From Sphingobacterium sp. SGG-5 (lineage in GTDB: Bacteria > Bacteroidota > Bacteroidia > Sphingobacteriales > Sphingobacteriaceae): a stretch of DNA of 64,000 nucleotides. The notes under the pieces were generated by a model. The model was not told the DNA's origin and made no database searches. It worked only from the letters and a program-made list of their open reading frames with translations. The stretch lies in assembly GCF_011043525.1 (NCBI RefSeq), contig NZ_JAAKGO010000003.1, positions 248,001 through 312,000 of the forward strand. Reading direction: 5' to 3'. A program made the translations under genes and the position numbers. This document shows, piece after piece, positions 33,897 to 42,485 of the stretch. Position 1 is the first letter of the stretch; every line of letters starts with the position of its first letter.

Positions 33897-34715
33897 ATGA
33901 TTGATACATATTTATCAAAAATAAAAAACGGAAACTCCGGTCAGTTTTTTCTGATGGCCGGGCCTTGTGCGATAGAGGGTGAGGAGATGGCTCTACGTAT
34001 CGCCGAGCGCATCGTAAGCATAACGGATAAGCTCCGCATACCTTATATTTTTAAAGGATCTTATCGAAAGGCGAATCGATCTAAGGCGGATTCGTTTACG
34101 GGGATAGGGGACGAAAAAGCGCTCCGGATTTTGGAAAAAGTCGGCCGTGAATTTGATATGCCTACGGTTACGGATATACACGAAAGTCAGGAAGCCGCCA
34201 TGGCAGCAGCCTATGTGGACGTCTTGCAGATTCCAGCTTTTTTATGCCGGCAGACCGATCTGCTTATTGCTGCTGCAAACACGGGGAAGGTGGTGAACAT
34301 TAAAAAAGGCCAGTTTTTGTCGGCTGAGTCGATGCGGTTTGCTGTCGATAAGGTAAAAGAGGCCGGTAATGAAAAGGTGATATTGACCGATCGGGGCAAT
34401 ACTTTTGGGTACCAGGACCTGATCGTGGACTTCAGGGGAATACCGATAATGCGCTCATTTGCTGTGCCCACGGTGATGGATTGTACGCATTCTTTGCAAC
34501 AGCCGAATCAAGCTTCTGGGGTTACCGGCGGGAAACCGGCGCTGATCGAGACGATAGCTAAAGCTGCTATCGCTGTGGGGGCGGACGGCTTGTTTATAGA
34601 GACACACCCTGATCCAAGTACGGCAAAATCAGATGGGGCAAATATGCTGCATCTGGATTTGTTGGAAGACCTGTTGATGAAGCTTACCCGGGTAAGGGCG
34701 GCTATCCACGAATAA
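33897..34715 (+). CDS. kdsA: 3-deoxy-8-phosphooctulonate synthase
   Basis: A 272-residue enzyme condensing phosphoenolpyruvate with arabinose 5-phosphate to KDO 8-phosphate. FLMAGPCAIEG, FKGSYRKANRSK, TDIHE, IPAFLCRQTDLL and the terminal THPDPSTAKSDGANML are family motifs. The cysteine in AGPCAIE and the aspartate in KSDGAN are metal ligands in the metal-dependent class, unlike E. coli KdsA which has Asn in place of the cysteine, so this is probably a metal-dependent form. Coupled to recQ (7-nt gap) and functionally linked to kdsD. Confidence 0.96.
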   Translation: MIDTYLSKIKNGNSGQFFLMAGPCAIEGEEMALRIAERIVSITDKLRIPYIFKGSYRKANRSKADSFTGIGDEKALRILEKVGREFDMPTVTDIHESQEAAMAAAYVDVLQIPAFLCRQTDLLIAAANTGKVVNIKKGQFLSAESMRFAVDKVKEAGNEKVILTDRGNTFGYQDLIVDFRGIPIMRSFAVPTVMDCTHSLQQPNQASGVTGGKPALIETIAKAAIAVGADGLFIETHPDPSTAKSDGANMLHLDLLEDLLMKLTRVRAAIHE

Positions 34716-34739
34716 TCGGTACAGTCAGTTGTATGTTTT

Positions 34740-35609
34740 ATGGTGATAGAACAAGAAAGCAAACCCAGAATTTCCGTTGTATTTATAGCTAAGATCGTTA
34801 TATTCATTTTGTTGGGGGCGTTGGTTTATTACAGAGATATTCCCAAAGGCAGTCTATTATACCAGATCTTAGTTGGAATAAATTCCTTTTTAGTTCCCAG
34901 TTTAATTGTATCTGTCGTGCGTGTTGTTATCATTTCGGTGTACCGGGCACGTCACATCAGAGGGTCCGTCAGGGGGAATTTTGTTTTGGGAATAAACCGT
35001 CTGACGGCTATGTTGAACGTTATTTTCCTGATTGTAGGGTTCATGCTGGCCATGGGTGTCAATCCTTTAGATTTCCTGATGAGCCTGACGTTTGTCGCCA
35101 TGGCTATCGCCGTACTGTTCAGGGACTATATCACGAACATGTTGAGTGGGCTGTTTGTGATGTTTTCGGAACAATTGTCGGTTGGAGATCGCGTGCGCGT
35201 AGGAGAGCATGAAGGCCGCATTGTGGATGTTACATTTGCGCATATTGAAATACAAAATGAAGAGGACGATATTGTCATGGTGCCGAACAACCTCGTTTTC
35301 AATAATCCCATTGTCAACCTATCGGCCCATCGCTCACATCTGGTTGCGGTAAAATTTGAATTGCCGTTACAATCCAGCCTGACCGTACAGCAGTTGGAAG
35401 ATGAGGTGCGCAAGGTGCTCAATAACCATCCGCATATCGGTGGGAAAGACGAAATCAATCTGGAGGTCGTGGAAATAGGAAAGGATTATGTGCGGTATAG
35501 AGTGGAATTGTATGCCACGCGGAGTAGTAACCGGCAGCATCAGGAATTGGAGAACGAACTGCTGCGGCATATCCTCTTAGTGGAAAAAGAGCAGTTTAAA
35601 TCCTCCTGA
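34740..35609 (+). CDS. MscS-family mechanosensitive ion channel
   Basis: A 289-residue inner-membrane protein with about three membrane helices (around residues 12-30, 38-62 and 85-130). The pore-lining helix and beta domain are recognisable (AMAIAVLFRDYITNMLSGLF, then LSVGDRVRVGEHEGRIVDVTF and VPNNLVFNNPIVNLS). Such channels open under membrane tension to release solutes. It follows kdsA by 24 nt. Its 3' end overlaps the 3' end of convergent coaA by 14 nt. Confidence 0.92.
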   Translation: MVIEQESKPRISVVFIAKIVIFILLGALVYYRDIPKGSLLYQILVGINSFLVPSLIVSVVRVVIISVYRARHIRGSVRGNFVLGINRLTAMLNVIFLIVGFMLAMGVNPLDFLMSLTFVAMAIAVLFRDYITNMLSGLFVMFSEQLSVGDRVRVGEHEGRIVDVTFAHIEIQNEEDDIVMVPNNLVFNNPIVNLSAHRSHLVAVKFELPLQSSLTVQQLEDEVRKVLNNHPHIGGKDEINLEVVEIGKDYVRYRVELYATRSSNRQHQELENELLRHILLVEKEQFKSS

Positions 35610-36555
35610 CTTTAATATCTTCTACAAAATGGTTAGAACCTTTGTATAATATGAGATCTGCCCGGTATTTGGTAGGGAGGATGTTGTCATGCAGATTGGG
35701 TTTGTTAATTTCGTTCCATATCTGATTCGCTTTTATCCGGCTTTCTTCGGTCGATAGATCCGCATACTTGTGGAAGTATGAACTTGGGTTTTGGAATGCG
35801 GTAACCCGGAGTGACTCGAACCGATTGATGTACCAGGTTAGTATATTTTTTTCCAAAGCATCCACATAGATCGAGTAATCAAAAAAGTCGGAAACGAACA
35901 TCTTGTTGCTGTTGGGCGACCGTTGCGAATTGACTTGTAAGACATTGATCCCTTCGATGATTAAAATGTCCGGATTGTGAATGATCAATTTCTTGTTGGG
36001 CAGTACATCGTACTCAAGATGAGAATACAAGGGAACACTGAGCGATTTTTTGCCCGATTTTACAGCAGAAAGAAAATGGAGAAGCTTTTTGGTATCATAG
36101 CTTTCCGGAAAGCCTTTTTTGTTGAGTAGGCCCCGTTGGACGAGTGTTTTATTGGGATATAGAAATCCGTCTGTTGTTACCAGTTCGACAGTCGGTTTGT
36201 AAGGCAACATGGACATAACCCTTCGCAGCACACGTGCGGTGGTGCTTTTTCCAACCGCTACCGAGCCCGCGATGCCGATGATGAAGGGTAATTTTTGTTG
36301 GTTTCTCTGAAAAAAAAGATGGCTGTCGTTTCGTAAAGTGTTGTAATTTTTGATATGTAGCGCCAACAGATGGGCTAGCGGAAAATAGATGTCTTCGATT
36401 TCGTTGATCGTCAAAGGTTCGTTGAGGGCATGGAGTTGTTCCAGGTCGCGGGGACCAAGATTATGGTTAAAGTGTCCGTTCAGGCTTTTCCATTCTGCTC
36501 TGGAGAATCCCTGAAAAGGACTGCTTAGGGTCTGCTCCTCTAATATTGACATCAT
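35596..36555 (-). CDS. coaA: Type I pantothenate kinase
   Basis: A 319-residue kinase that phosphorylates pantothenate, the first step of coenzyme A synthesis. The P-loop is GIAGSVAVGKSTTARVL (about residues 94-110). Also characteristic are VELVTTDGFLYPN, KKGFPESYD, VPLYSHLEYDV and DILIIEGINVLQ. Length matches the E. coli enzyme. The last 14 nt overlap the convergent channel gene. panD, for the beta-alanine half of pantothenate, lies separately at 51795-52163. Confidence 0.96.
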   Translation of the reverse strand: MMSILEEQTLSSPFQGFSRAEWKSLNGHFNHNLGPRDLEQLHALNEPLTINEIEDIYFPLAHLLALHIKNYNTLRNDSHLFFQRNQQKLPFIIGIAGSVAVGKSTTARVLRRVMSMLPYKPTVELVTTDGFLYPNKTLVQRGLLNKKGFPESYDTKKLLHFLSAVKSGKKSLSVPLYSHLEYDVLPNKKLIIHNPDILIIEGINVLQVNSQRSPNSNKMFVSDFFDYSIYVDALEKNILTWYINRFESLRVTAFQNPSSYFHKYADLSTEESRIKANQIWNEINKPNLHDNILPTKYRADLILYKGSNHFVEDIKVRRI

Positions 36556-36576
36556 GCGCGATTGTTAAAGTGCCCC

Positions 36577-36584
36577 CAAACTTA
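36577..36584 (-). promoter_or_regulatory. Probable -7 box for coaA
   Basis: The minus strand reads TAAGTTTG, an exact TAnnTTTG match, about 21 nt before the coaA start, in the 70-nt gap after mgsA. Confidence 0.45.
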
Positions 36585-36625
36585 TATAAAATGTGTCGTA
36601 TTTACGGTAACGTGAAGCAAAAAAA

Positions 36626-36994
36626 TCAATTGTCCAACAGCCCTTCAATGATGAGTGTGCCCGTTGCCGGATTGGTGGCCAAGGGAACATTCCATAAATC
36701 GCATATACGCATAAGCATCTGAATATCCGGCTCGTGTGGGTGTTTTCCTAAGGGATCCCGGAAAAAGATAATTCCGTCGACTTTTCCTTCAGCAGCTAAT
36801 GCTGCGATCTGCGCGTCCCCGCCTTTTGGTCCACTTAATTTTAATTCCACGTCCAGACCTGTTTGTTGAATATAAGACCCGGTTGTACCCGTGGCCAACA
36901 GCTTGGCTTTTTTTAAGTATTCCAGATGGTCTTTAACAAAGGCCACCATTTCGGCCTTTTTACCGTCATGTGCAATTAAAGCAATAGTTTTCAT
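36626..36994 (-). CDS. mgsA: Methylglyoxal synthase
   Basis: A 122-residue enzyme turning dihydroxyacetone phosphate into methylglyoxal and phosphate, a bypass of lower glycolysis. IALIAHDGKK, ATGTTGS, LSGPKGGDAQIAAL, FFRDPLGKHPHEPDI and NVPLATNPATG are the family motifs, including the catalytic aspartates and the phosphate-binding threonines. It begins 19 nt after the nucleoside-recognition gene and is probably co-transcribed with it. Confidence 0.96.
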   Translation of the reverse strand: MKTIALIAHDGKKAEMVAFVKDHLEYLKKAKLLATGTTGSYIQQTGLDVELKLSGPKGGDAQIAALAAEGKVDGIIFFRDPLGKHPHEPDIQMLMRICDLWNVPLATNPATGTLIIEGLLDN

Positions 36995-37013
36995 CTATAT
37001 ACGTGTATTTATA

Positions 37014-38246
37014 TCAACCAAAAAATAAATAAGCCAGCAATATAGCCGCTATTAATCCGACCAGATCGGCAATCAGACCACAGGTCAGCGCGTATTTTGT
37101 GTTTTTAATGCCGACTGAGCCGAAATAAACGGCTAGTACATAAAATGTTGTTTCGGATGAGCCTTGGATAATACTAGCCAGTCTTCCCTGAAAAGAGTCG
37201 ACGCCATAGGTCTGCATCACATCGACCATCAGGCCACGGGCACCGCCGCCACTGAGTGTTTTCATCAGTCCTACGGGTAATGCCGGTATAAAACGCGTAT
37301 CCAGTCCGAGAGCTGCCGCGAGGCTGCCGATGCCGTTTACAATATAGTCCATACAGCCTGTGACGCGGAACGCGCCGATAGCCACCAGAATAGCAATGAG
37401 AAAAGGTATAATCATGACCGAAGTGGTAAACCCCTCTTTTGCCCCATCAATGAAAGCGTCGTATACATTTATTTTTTTTGCTGCACCGTATGCGATAAAG
37501 AGTATGATGATCGAAAAAATAAGCAGCCCGCCGATAAGTCCGGTTATCGTTTGCATTTCGTCCGGTGGAAGTCCCTGTAAACCAAAATACAGCAGACACA
37601 TCAGCCCTACAAATATCGCGAAGAAGATCAATACAGGCAGCTTCAGGAGGTTGATGCGCTGATAAATAGCGACAGCGATCATACCGGCTGTAAAAGATAT
37701 AAACGTTCCGATGAGTGAGGGAATAAATATATCCGCCGGGTTTGCAGCCCCGCTGGCCATCCGCAACGCAATTACAGAAGTGGGGATGAGGGTAATCCCT
37801 GCGGTATTCAATACCAAAAACATGATTTGTGCGTTCGTAGCCGTGTTTTTGTCGGGGTTAAGCTCTTGAAGCTCCTTCATCGCTTTAAGTCCTACGGGAG
37901 TGGCCGCATTATCCAACCCCAACATATTGGCGGAGAAGTTCATAATGATGGAACCGTTGGCCGGATGTCCTTTCGGTACGCCGGGAAATAATTTGCTGAA
38001 GAAGGGACTGACTCCTTTAGCAAAAACCGAAATCATACCGGCCCTTTCGCCGATTTTCATAATGCCGAGCCAAAAGGTCATAATGCCGATCAGGCCGAGT
38101 GAAAGTTCAGCCCCCGTTTTTGCGCTGTCAAACAGCGTATTAATGAGGTCAGAGAATATTTCAGTGTTTCCAAAGAAGATGAGCTGGACAAGGGCAACGA
38201 TAAAAGCAATAATAAAAAAGGCTATCCAAACGTAATTTAAAGCCAT
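37014..38246 (-). CDS. Nucleoside-recognition (SpmA/SpmB-like) membrane protein
   Basis: A 410-residue protein with about ten hydrophobic segments. It appears to join an SpmA-like half (FWLGIMKIGERAG, IIMNFSANMLGLDNAATPVGLKAMKELQ) and an SpmB-like half (MIIPFLIAILVAIGAF, ALPVGLMKTLSGGGARGLM), each a Gate (nucleoside-recognition) domain. Single-chain versions are usual in Bacteroidota, while spore formers split the two. It is probably a transporter or permease of unknown substrate. It starts the run that continues with mgsA. Confidence 0.88.
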   Translation of the reverse strand: MALNYVWIAFFIIAFIVALVQLIFFGNTEIFSDLINTLFDSAKTGAELSLGLIGIMTFWLGIMKIGERAGMISVFAKGVSPFFSKLFPGVPKGHPANGSIIMNFSANMLGLDNAATPVGLKAMKELQELNPDKNTATNAQIMFLVLNTAGITLIPTSVIALRMASGAANPADIFIPSLIGTFISFTAGMIAVAIYQRINLLKLPVLIFFAIFVGLMCLLYFGLQGLPPDEMQTITGLIGGLLIFSIIILFIAYGAAKKINVYDAFIDGAKEGFTTSVMIIPFLIAILVAIGAFRVTGCMDYIVNGIGSLAAALGLDTRFIPALPVGLMKTLSGGGARGLMVDVMQTYGVDSFQGRLASIIQGSSETTFYVLAVYFGSVGIKNTKYALTCGLIADLVGLIAAILLAYLFFG

Positions 38247-38355
38247 ACAGTTTCCATATATTTTATGTAAATGTAAGATTTATGCCGGATTGTTACAACC
38301 TATAGCCGTATTAATGTATGATCTATTTTAATGATTTTTTTGATTATCATTGTTT

Positions 38356-38386
38356 TTGTTAATATTTCAGAATATCATTATATTTG
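38356..38386 (+). promoter_or_regulatory. Promoter of the SatD/DUF3307 pair
   Basis: TTG at 38356-38358 and TATATTTG at 38379-38386 (exact TAnnTTTG) are 20 nt apart, and the start codon follows at 38406. A very good Bacteroidota-type promoter. Confidence 0.65.
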
Positions 38387-38405
38387 ATGATATAACAACA
38401 ATGCC

Positions 38406-39002
38406 ATGCATGTCATTATCATAGGAGATGTCGTAAATTCCAGACACGCCGATGCTGACCGTTGGTTGCCGGTTCTGGAAGAAGCCTTAAAACGTTATGC
38501 GCAAAAATTTGATATATTCAGAGGCGATAGTTTTCAGGCGGAGCTGCCCGTGGCAGACTGTTTCAAGTTTGTGTTTTATGTGAAAGCGCGCATACGGTCC
38601 TTAGCTCCTTTAGACGTGAGGTTAGGGATCGGGATAGGAGGGGTTGAATATGAAGACGACAGTATACGAAAATCGAATGGATCGGCATTTGTATATGCAG
38701 GCGAAGCGTTCGACGCGTTGCGTAAAGACCTGGTGATGTTGCGGAGCCCCTGGCCTGAATACAATGAGCCGGTGAATATTATGATGGATCTGGCTATGGA
38801 ATTGAGTGATAAATGGACGGTCAATATGGCGGAAAGCGTCGCGATAGCATTGGAAAATCCCGAGGCCAGCCAAAAGGAGTTGGCTGATCTGCTGAAGCGC
38901 AAATATCAAAGTCAGGTCAGTACCGAGCTGAGCAAAGCCCATTTTGCACAGCTATCGAAAGTCATGGATTACTGTACACAAGAATTAATAAAGCGATGTT
39001 AG
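38406..39002 (+). CDS. SatD family protein
   Basis: A 198-residue protein opening with HVIIIGDVVNSR and containing FDIFRGDSFQAEL and VRLGIGIGG, which match the SatD-like family. Residues about 135-185 (VAIALENPEASQKELADLLKRKYQSQVSTELSKAH) look like a helix-turn-helix segment. SatD members have been called transcriptional regulators linked to streptococcal acid tolerance, but the mechanism is unclear. It overlaps the DUF3307 gene by 7 nt; this pair occurs together in other genomes, so the two products probably work together. Confidence 0.8.
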   Translation: MHVIIIGDVVNSRHADADRWLPVLEEALKRYAQKFDIFRGDSFQAELPVADCFKFVFYVKARIRSLAPLDVRLGIGIGGVEYEDDSIRKSNGSAFVYAGEAFDALRKDLVMLRSPWPEYNEPVNIMMDLAMELSDKWTVNMAESVAIALENPEASQKELADLLKRKYQSQVSTELSKAHFAQLSKVMDYCTQELIKRC

Positions 39003-39724
39003 TCTTATTTCTTAAACTGCTGCTGGCCCACATTGTCGGCGATTTTGTTTTACAAACAAAAAAGCTCGTTATCAAGCGGCGGGAAAATGTATTTTACCTG
39101 CTTTTACATGTCTGTATCCATGTTATTCTATTAGGTATCGTGTTTTTCCAGAATCTTTCCGCAAGCTGGCCCTATATGATCTTTATTGGTTTTGCACATC
39201 TCGCTATCGATAGCATGAAGATCGTATGTGAAAAGAAATGGCCATCAAATCCGGTTTTATTTTTCCTGGCAGACCAATTTCTACATATGCTGGTTATCCT
39301 TACGGTAGTAGGCCATATATATGAGATACCGTTGGAGCGTCTGACAGTTTTTATGTCCGCCAAGTTTTTGGCCTATACGGTAGCTTTACTGCTTACGGTG
39401 GTGGTAAGTCCGATATTGCTGCGTGTTTTCTTTAGTAGATGGAGCAAGGAGCATGTATTGCATGGCAAGAAAGAGGAGACGCTCTTGGATGCCGGCTTAC
39501 TGATAGGTGTGATGGAACGCCTTATTATCGTCTTATTTATTCAGCTTGGTTTTTTGTCCGGCATTGGTTTTTTGTTGGCTGCCAAATCTATTTTTCGGTT
39601 TGGAGACCTGAATAATGCGAAAAATACAAAATTTACAGAATATGTGCTGGTGGGAACATTTGCCAGCTTTCTGATCGCCATTATTATAGGGTATGCCTTG
39701 CGCCTCACATTAAAATACTGCTAA
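38996..39724 (+). CDS. DUF3307 multi-pass membrane protein
   Basis: A 242-residue protein with about six hydrophobic segments. The N-terminal LLLAHIVGDFVLQTKKLVIKR and LLLHVCIHVILL, with histidine and aspartate in or near membrane helices, are typical of DUF3307. Function unknown. It is translationally coupled to the SatD gene (7-nt overlap). It ends 9 nt before the stop of the convergent methyltransferase gene. Confidence 0.85.
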   Translation: MLVLFLKLLLAHIVGDFVLQTKKLVIKRRENVFYLLLHVCIHVILLGIVFFQNLSASWPYMIFIGFAHLAIDSMKIVCEKKWPSNPVLFFLADQFLHMLVILTVVGHIYEIPLERLTVFMSAKFLAYTVALLLTVVVSPILLRVFFSRWSKEHVLHGKKEETLLDAGLLIGVMERLIIVLFIQLGFLSGIGFLLAAKSIFRFGDLNNAKNTKFTEYVLVGTFASFLIAIIIGYALRLTLKYC

Positions 39725-39733
39725 CGGTTGTAG

Positions 39734-40471
39734 TTACTTAATACGGCCTGCACGGAATATAATCGGGAAATTAACCTTGCGGAATTCTGCTGCTCCCCAT
39801 GCCTGTTTTAAATCCGCTTCAATATCGTCGATAGGGTTATGTCCTTTTGTGTCCATGAAACTTTTTACGGCAGACCAGGTGTGGAGATAACCGATGAGGC
39901 TATCGTAACTCCATAGTTTGATGTTGGTGATTTCGGGTGTTTCCAGCTCCCGGAATGGGAAAGGGATGGTCTGGTACCTGTCCTCGATATATTTTCGCTC
40001 AAAACTCCAGTACTCACCGATAATATCGGTATATAGCGCACGTACCACGGCATCCACCTCGGGTGTAATATTATTTAACTCGTAACCTATCAAGGCGATA
40101 ATACTATTTGGCTTGGCCACACGCCTGACCTCTTCATTGAACTTTTCAAAATCGAACCAGTGGACGGCCTGTGCCACCGTGATCAGATCAAAGCTGTTGT
40201 CATCAAAGTTCGTGCTTTCCGCCGGTTGCAGGGAATAAGAGATGTTGTCTGCCGGGTGTGCATGGCGAAGCTGAGATTGGCTGATGTCAGTTGCCTCTAC
40301 CTGTGAAAAAGTCTGGGCCAACTCGCGTGCAACCTGCCCGTTGCCTGTGCCACAATCCCAAGCCTTTTGTTTTTCCTTTAATAAGGGATAGAGAAAGTCA
40401 AAGATAGTTTGCGGATAATCGGGACGAAATCGGGCATATTTGTCGGATATGGTCGAGAAGTAATCTTTCAT
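39734..40471 (-). CDS. Class I SAM-dependent methyltransferase
   Basis: A 245-residue protein counted from the ATG at 40471 (MKDYFSTISDKYARFRPDYPQ), which has GGAAAG 9 nt before it; the frame is open to an ATG at 40489 with a weaker site. Methyltransf_11-type motifs are visible: AWDCGTGNGQVARELA (SAM loop), VEATDIS and FDLITVAQAVHWFD. The ubiquinone/trans-aconitate-methyltransferase-like core suggests a small-molecule substrate, not identified. Single gene. Confidence 0.88.
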   Translation of the reverse strand: MKDYFSTISDKYARFRPDYPQTIFDFLYPLLKEKQKAWDCGTGNGQVARELAQTFSQVEATDISQSQLRHAHPADNISYSLQPAESTNFDDNSFDLITVAQAVHWFDFEKFNEEVRRVAKPNSIIALIGYELNNITPEVDAVVRALYTDIIGEYWSFERKYIEDRYQTIPFPFRELETPEITNIKLWSYDSLIGYLHTWSAVKSFMDTKGHNPIDDIEADLKQAWGAAEFRKVNFPIIFRAGRIK

Positions 40472-40578
40472 AACGCAATATCTTTCCATAAAACTAATGA
40501 AAAGAAACGAAGCGGCCTAAATAAAATAAAAACTTTTTAGGATATATGTATCTTTATATCAACTAAATCAGGTTGTAG

Positions 40579-40926
40579 ATGTATTGGATTGAGATTCCAT
40601 CCGCATATTTAGAGAAGGATGCTATTCAGCTGGTAAGCTTACCCGAAAAAACTTTTTGTTTGGTTTTTTATGAGGGGGCCTATGTCGCTTTTTCCCGCAA
40701 ATGCCCGCATGCAGGAGCACCATTGGCTGAAGGATGGTGTGAAGGTCGGTTTCTTGTCTGTCCGTATCATCGGCAGAAATTTGATCTGGAAACAGGGAAG
40801 GGTTTGGCCGGACAAGGCAATTATATCGATATATATCCCACGAAAAAGGATGGAGACAAATGGTATATTGGTGTGAAACCTACTTTTTTACAGCGAATTG
40901 CTCACTTATTCTCCAATAAGTCATAG
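40579..40926 (+). CDS. Rieske [2Fe-2S] ferredoxin-like protein
   Basis: A 115-residue soluble protein with the cluster ligands Cys42-x-His44 (KCPHAG) and Cys61-x2-His64 (CPYHRQKFD). The short length and lack of a membrane anchor or signal fit the ferredoxin component group (NirD/BphF-like), which shuttles electrons to an oxygenase or reductase. No partner oxygenase is adjacent, so its role is open. Confidence 0.9.
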   Translation: MYWIEIPSAYLEKDAIQLVSLPEKTFCLVFYEGAYVAFSRKCPHAGAPLAEGWCEGRFLVCPYHRQKFDLETGKGLAGQGNYIDIYPTKKDGDKWYIGVKPTFLQRIAHLFSNKS

Positions 40927-41100
40927 CTTACACACGTTCTGATTTTCATTTATTCCTATTTTTCTTTGTTATATTCTCATATATAACCTTGTTTTGATTA
41001 TTGTTTTCTAATATTTTGTATTTTTTTATACAAAAATTTCATTTTATTGCTGTAATTTTTATTTATTTGTAATGTTTAATTATAAAATGAATAAAAAAAT

Positions 41101-42420
41101 ATGAGTTTGTCTGGAAAAAAATCATTCATTCCTATCATTTTGATGATTGTTGTTGTTTTTATTGCGATGTTTTGTTCTGATTTACCGGAATTGAATGATA
41201 ATAATGAATATAATGCTGCTGATATTGCCTGGATGTTAGCCTCTACGGCTTTGGTGTTGATTATGACACCGGGTCTGGCCTATTTTTATGGCGGTATGGT
41301 GAAAAAGAAAAATGTAATTTCGACCATGTTACAGAGTTTCATCTGTATGGCCGTTGTTGCGGTGGTGTGGGTGGTATTTGGATTTTCTTTGGTGTTTGGC
41401 GAATCAATTGGAGGAGTCATAGGAGATCCCACCACGTATTTTATGTTTAACGGCGTTTTGGATGGGAAACCCTGGAGCGGAGCACCCACTATTCCGTTTA
41501 CGTTGTTTGCTATGTACCAATTGAAGTTTGCCATTATTACGCCGGCGTTGATTACCGGAGCTTTTGCCGAGCGGATACGTTTTACCTCGTACGTGCTTTT
41601 TATCTGCCTGTTTTTTGTTTTTATCTATGCGCCCCTGGCACATGCGACCTGGCATCCCGATGGGATTTTATTCCAGATGGGGGTGCTTGATTTTGCGGGC
41701 GGAACTGTAGTACATATGTCTGCCGGCCTTACCGCTTTAGCTTCCGCTATCTATCTTAAGCAGGGTAAGGATTTCAAGGAACATACACCTGCCCGGATTA
41801 CATACGTCTTGCTGGGGACAGGTATGTTGTGGTTTGGATGGTTTGGCTTTAATGCAGGTTCAGCGTTTGGCGCTTCTCAATTGGCAGCTACTGCCTTGGC
41901 AACCACATCTACGGCTTCTGGCGCGGCTGCATTGACCTATATCTTCTTTGATGCGGCACGAGGTATCAAGCCCTCCGCTATGGGGGTATGTATAGGTGTT
42001 GTCGTCGGTTTGGTAGCGATTACACCCGCTGCGGGTTTTGTCACGGTGCCTCATTCATTGGTCATTGGAGCTGTCGCGGCTGTTATCAGTCGCCTTTTGA
42101 TCGACTGGCGGACAAAATCGAAGCTGGACGATACACTGGATGTATTTCCGAGCCATGGGGTCGGTGGTATGGTGGGCATGGTGCTCACGGGCGTGTTTGC
42201 CCATCATAACATTAATGAAGCAGTAGAGGTGAATGGTTTGTTCTACGGCGAAACACAACTTTTTGTAGCACACCTTATTGGCTTAGTCGGTGCATCGCTG
42301 TTTACGCTTGCCATGGCGTTTATCTTACTGAATATTACCGATAAAATATCTACACTACGTGTTACGGAAGAGGATGAAGCGTTAGGGCTGGACCTTTCTC
42401 AACATGGAGAAAAGTTGTAA
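41101..42420 (+). CDS. amt: Ammonium transporter (Amt family)
   Basis: A 439-residue inner-membrane channel with about eleven helices. Hallmarks are AWMLASTALVLIMTPGLAYF, GAFAERIRF, DFAGGTVVHMSAGLTALA, WFGWFGFNAGSA and DVFPSHGVGGMVG; the pore histidines lie in VVHMSAG and FPSHGVG. It imports ammonium. No glnK/PII gene follows, although the two are linked in many bacteria. The 174-nt upstream gap is strongly AT-rich and probably contains the promoter, but I saw no clean consensus box. Confidence 0.96.
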   Translation: MSLSGKKSFIPIILMIVVVFIAMFCSDLPELNDNNEYNAADIAWMLASTALVLIMTPGLAYFYGGMVKKKNVISTMLQSFICMAVVAVVWVVFGFSLVFGESIGGVIGDPTTYFMFNGVLDGKPWSGAPTIPFTLFAMYQLKFAIITPALITGAFAERIRFTSYVLFICLFFVFIYAPLAHATWHPDGILFQMGVLDFAGGTVVHMSAGLTALASAIYLKQGKDFKEHTPARITYVLLGTGMLWFGWFGFNAGSAFGASQLAATALATTSTASGAAALTYIFFDAARGIKPSAMGVCIGVVVGLVAITPAAGFVTVPHSLVIGAVAAVISRLLIDWRTKSKLDDTLDVFPSHGVGGMVGMVLTGVFAHHNINEAVEVNGLFYGETQLFVAHLIGLVGASLFTLAMAFILLNITDKISTLRVTEEDEALGLDLSQHGEKL

Positions 42421-42460
42421 AATGATAGTCGGGTGATTATTATTGTTTAAACAATTTTTG

Positions 42461-42468
42461 TACCTTTG
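42461..42468 (+). promoter_or_regulatory. Probable -7 box for the amidophosphoribosyltransferase gene
   Basis: TACCTTTG matches TAnnTTTG exactly, 17 nt before the ATG at 42486. It overlaps the alternative GTG start at 42468, which supports the ATG as the true start. Confidence 0.55.
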
Positions 42469-42485
42469 TGGCATCAATTCAAGCT

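Noticed and set aside
42468..42485. GTG start for the amidophosphoribosyltransferase
   Set aside because: It falls within the exact TAnnTTTG promoter box, and the ATG at 42486 gives the expected N-terminus before the catalytic cysteine.
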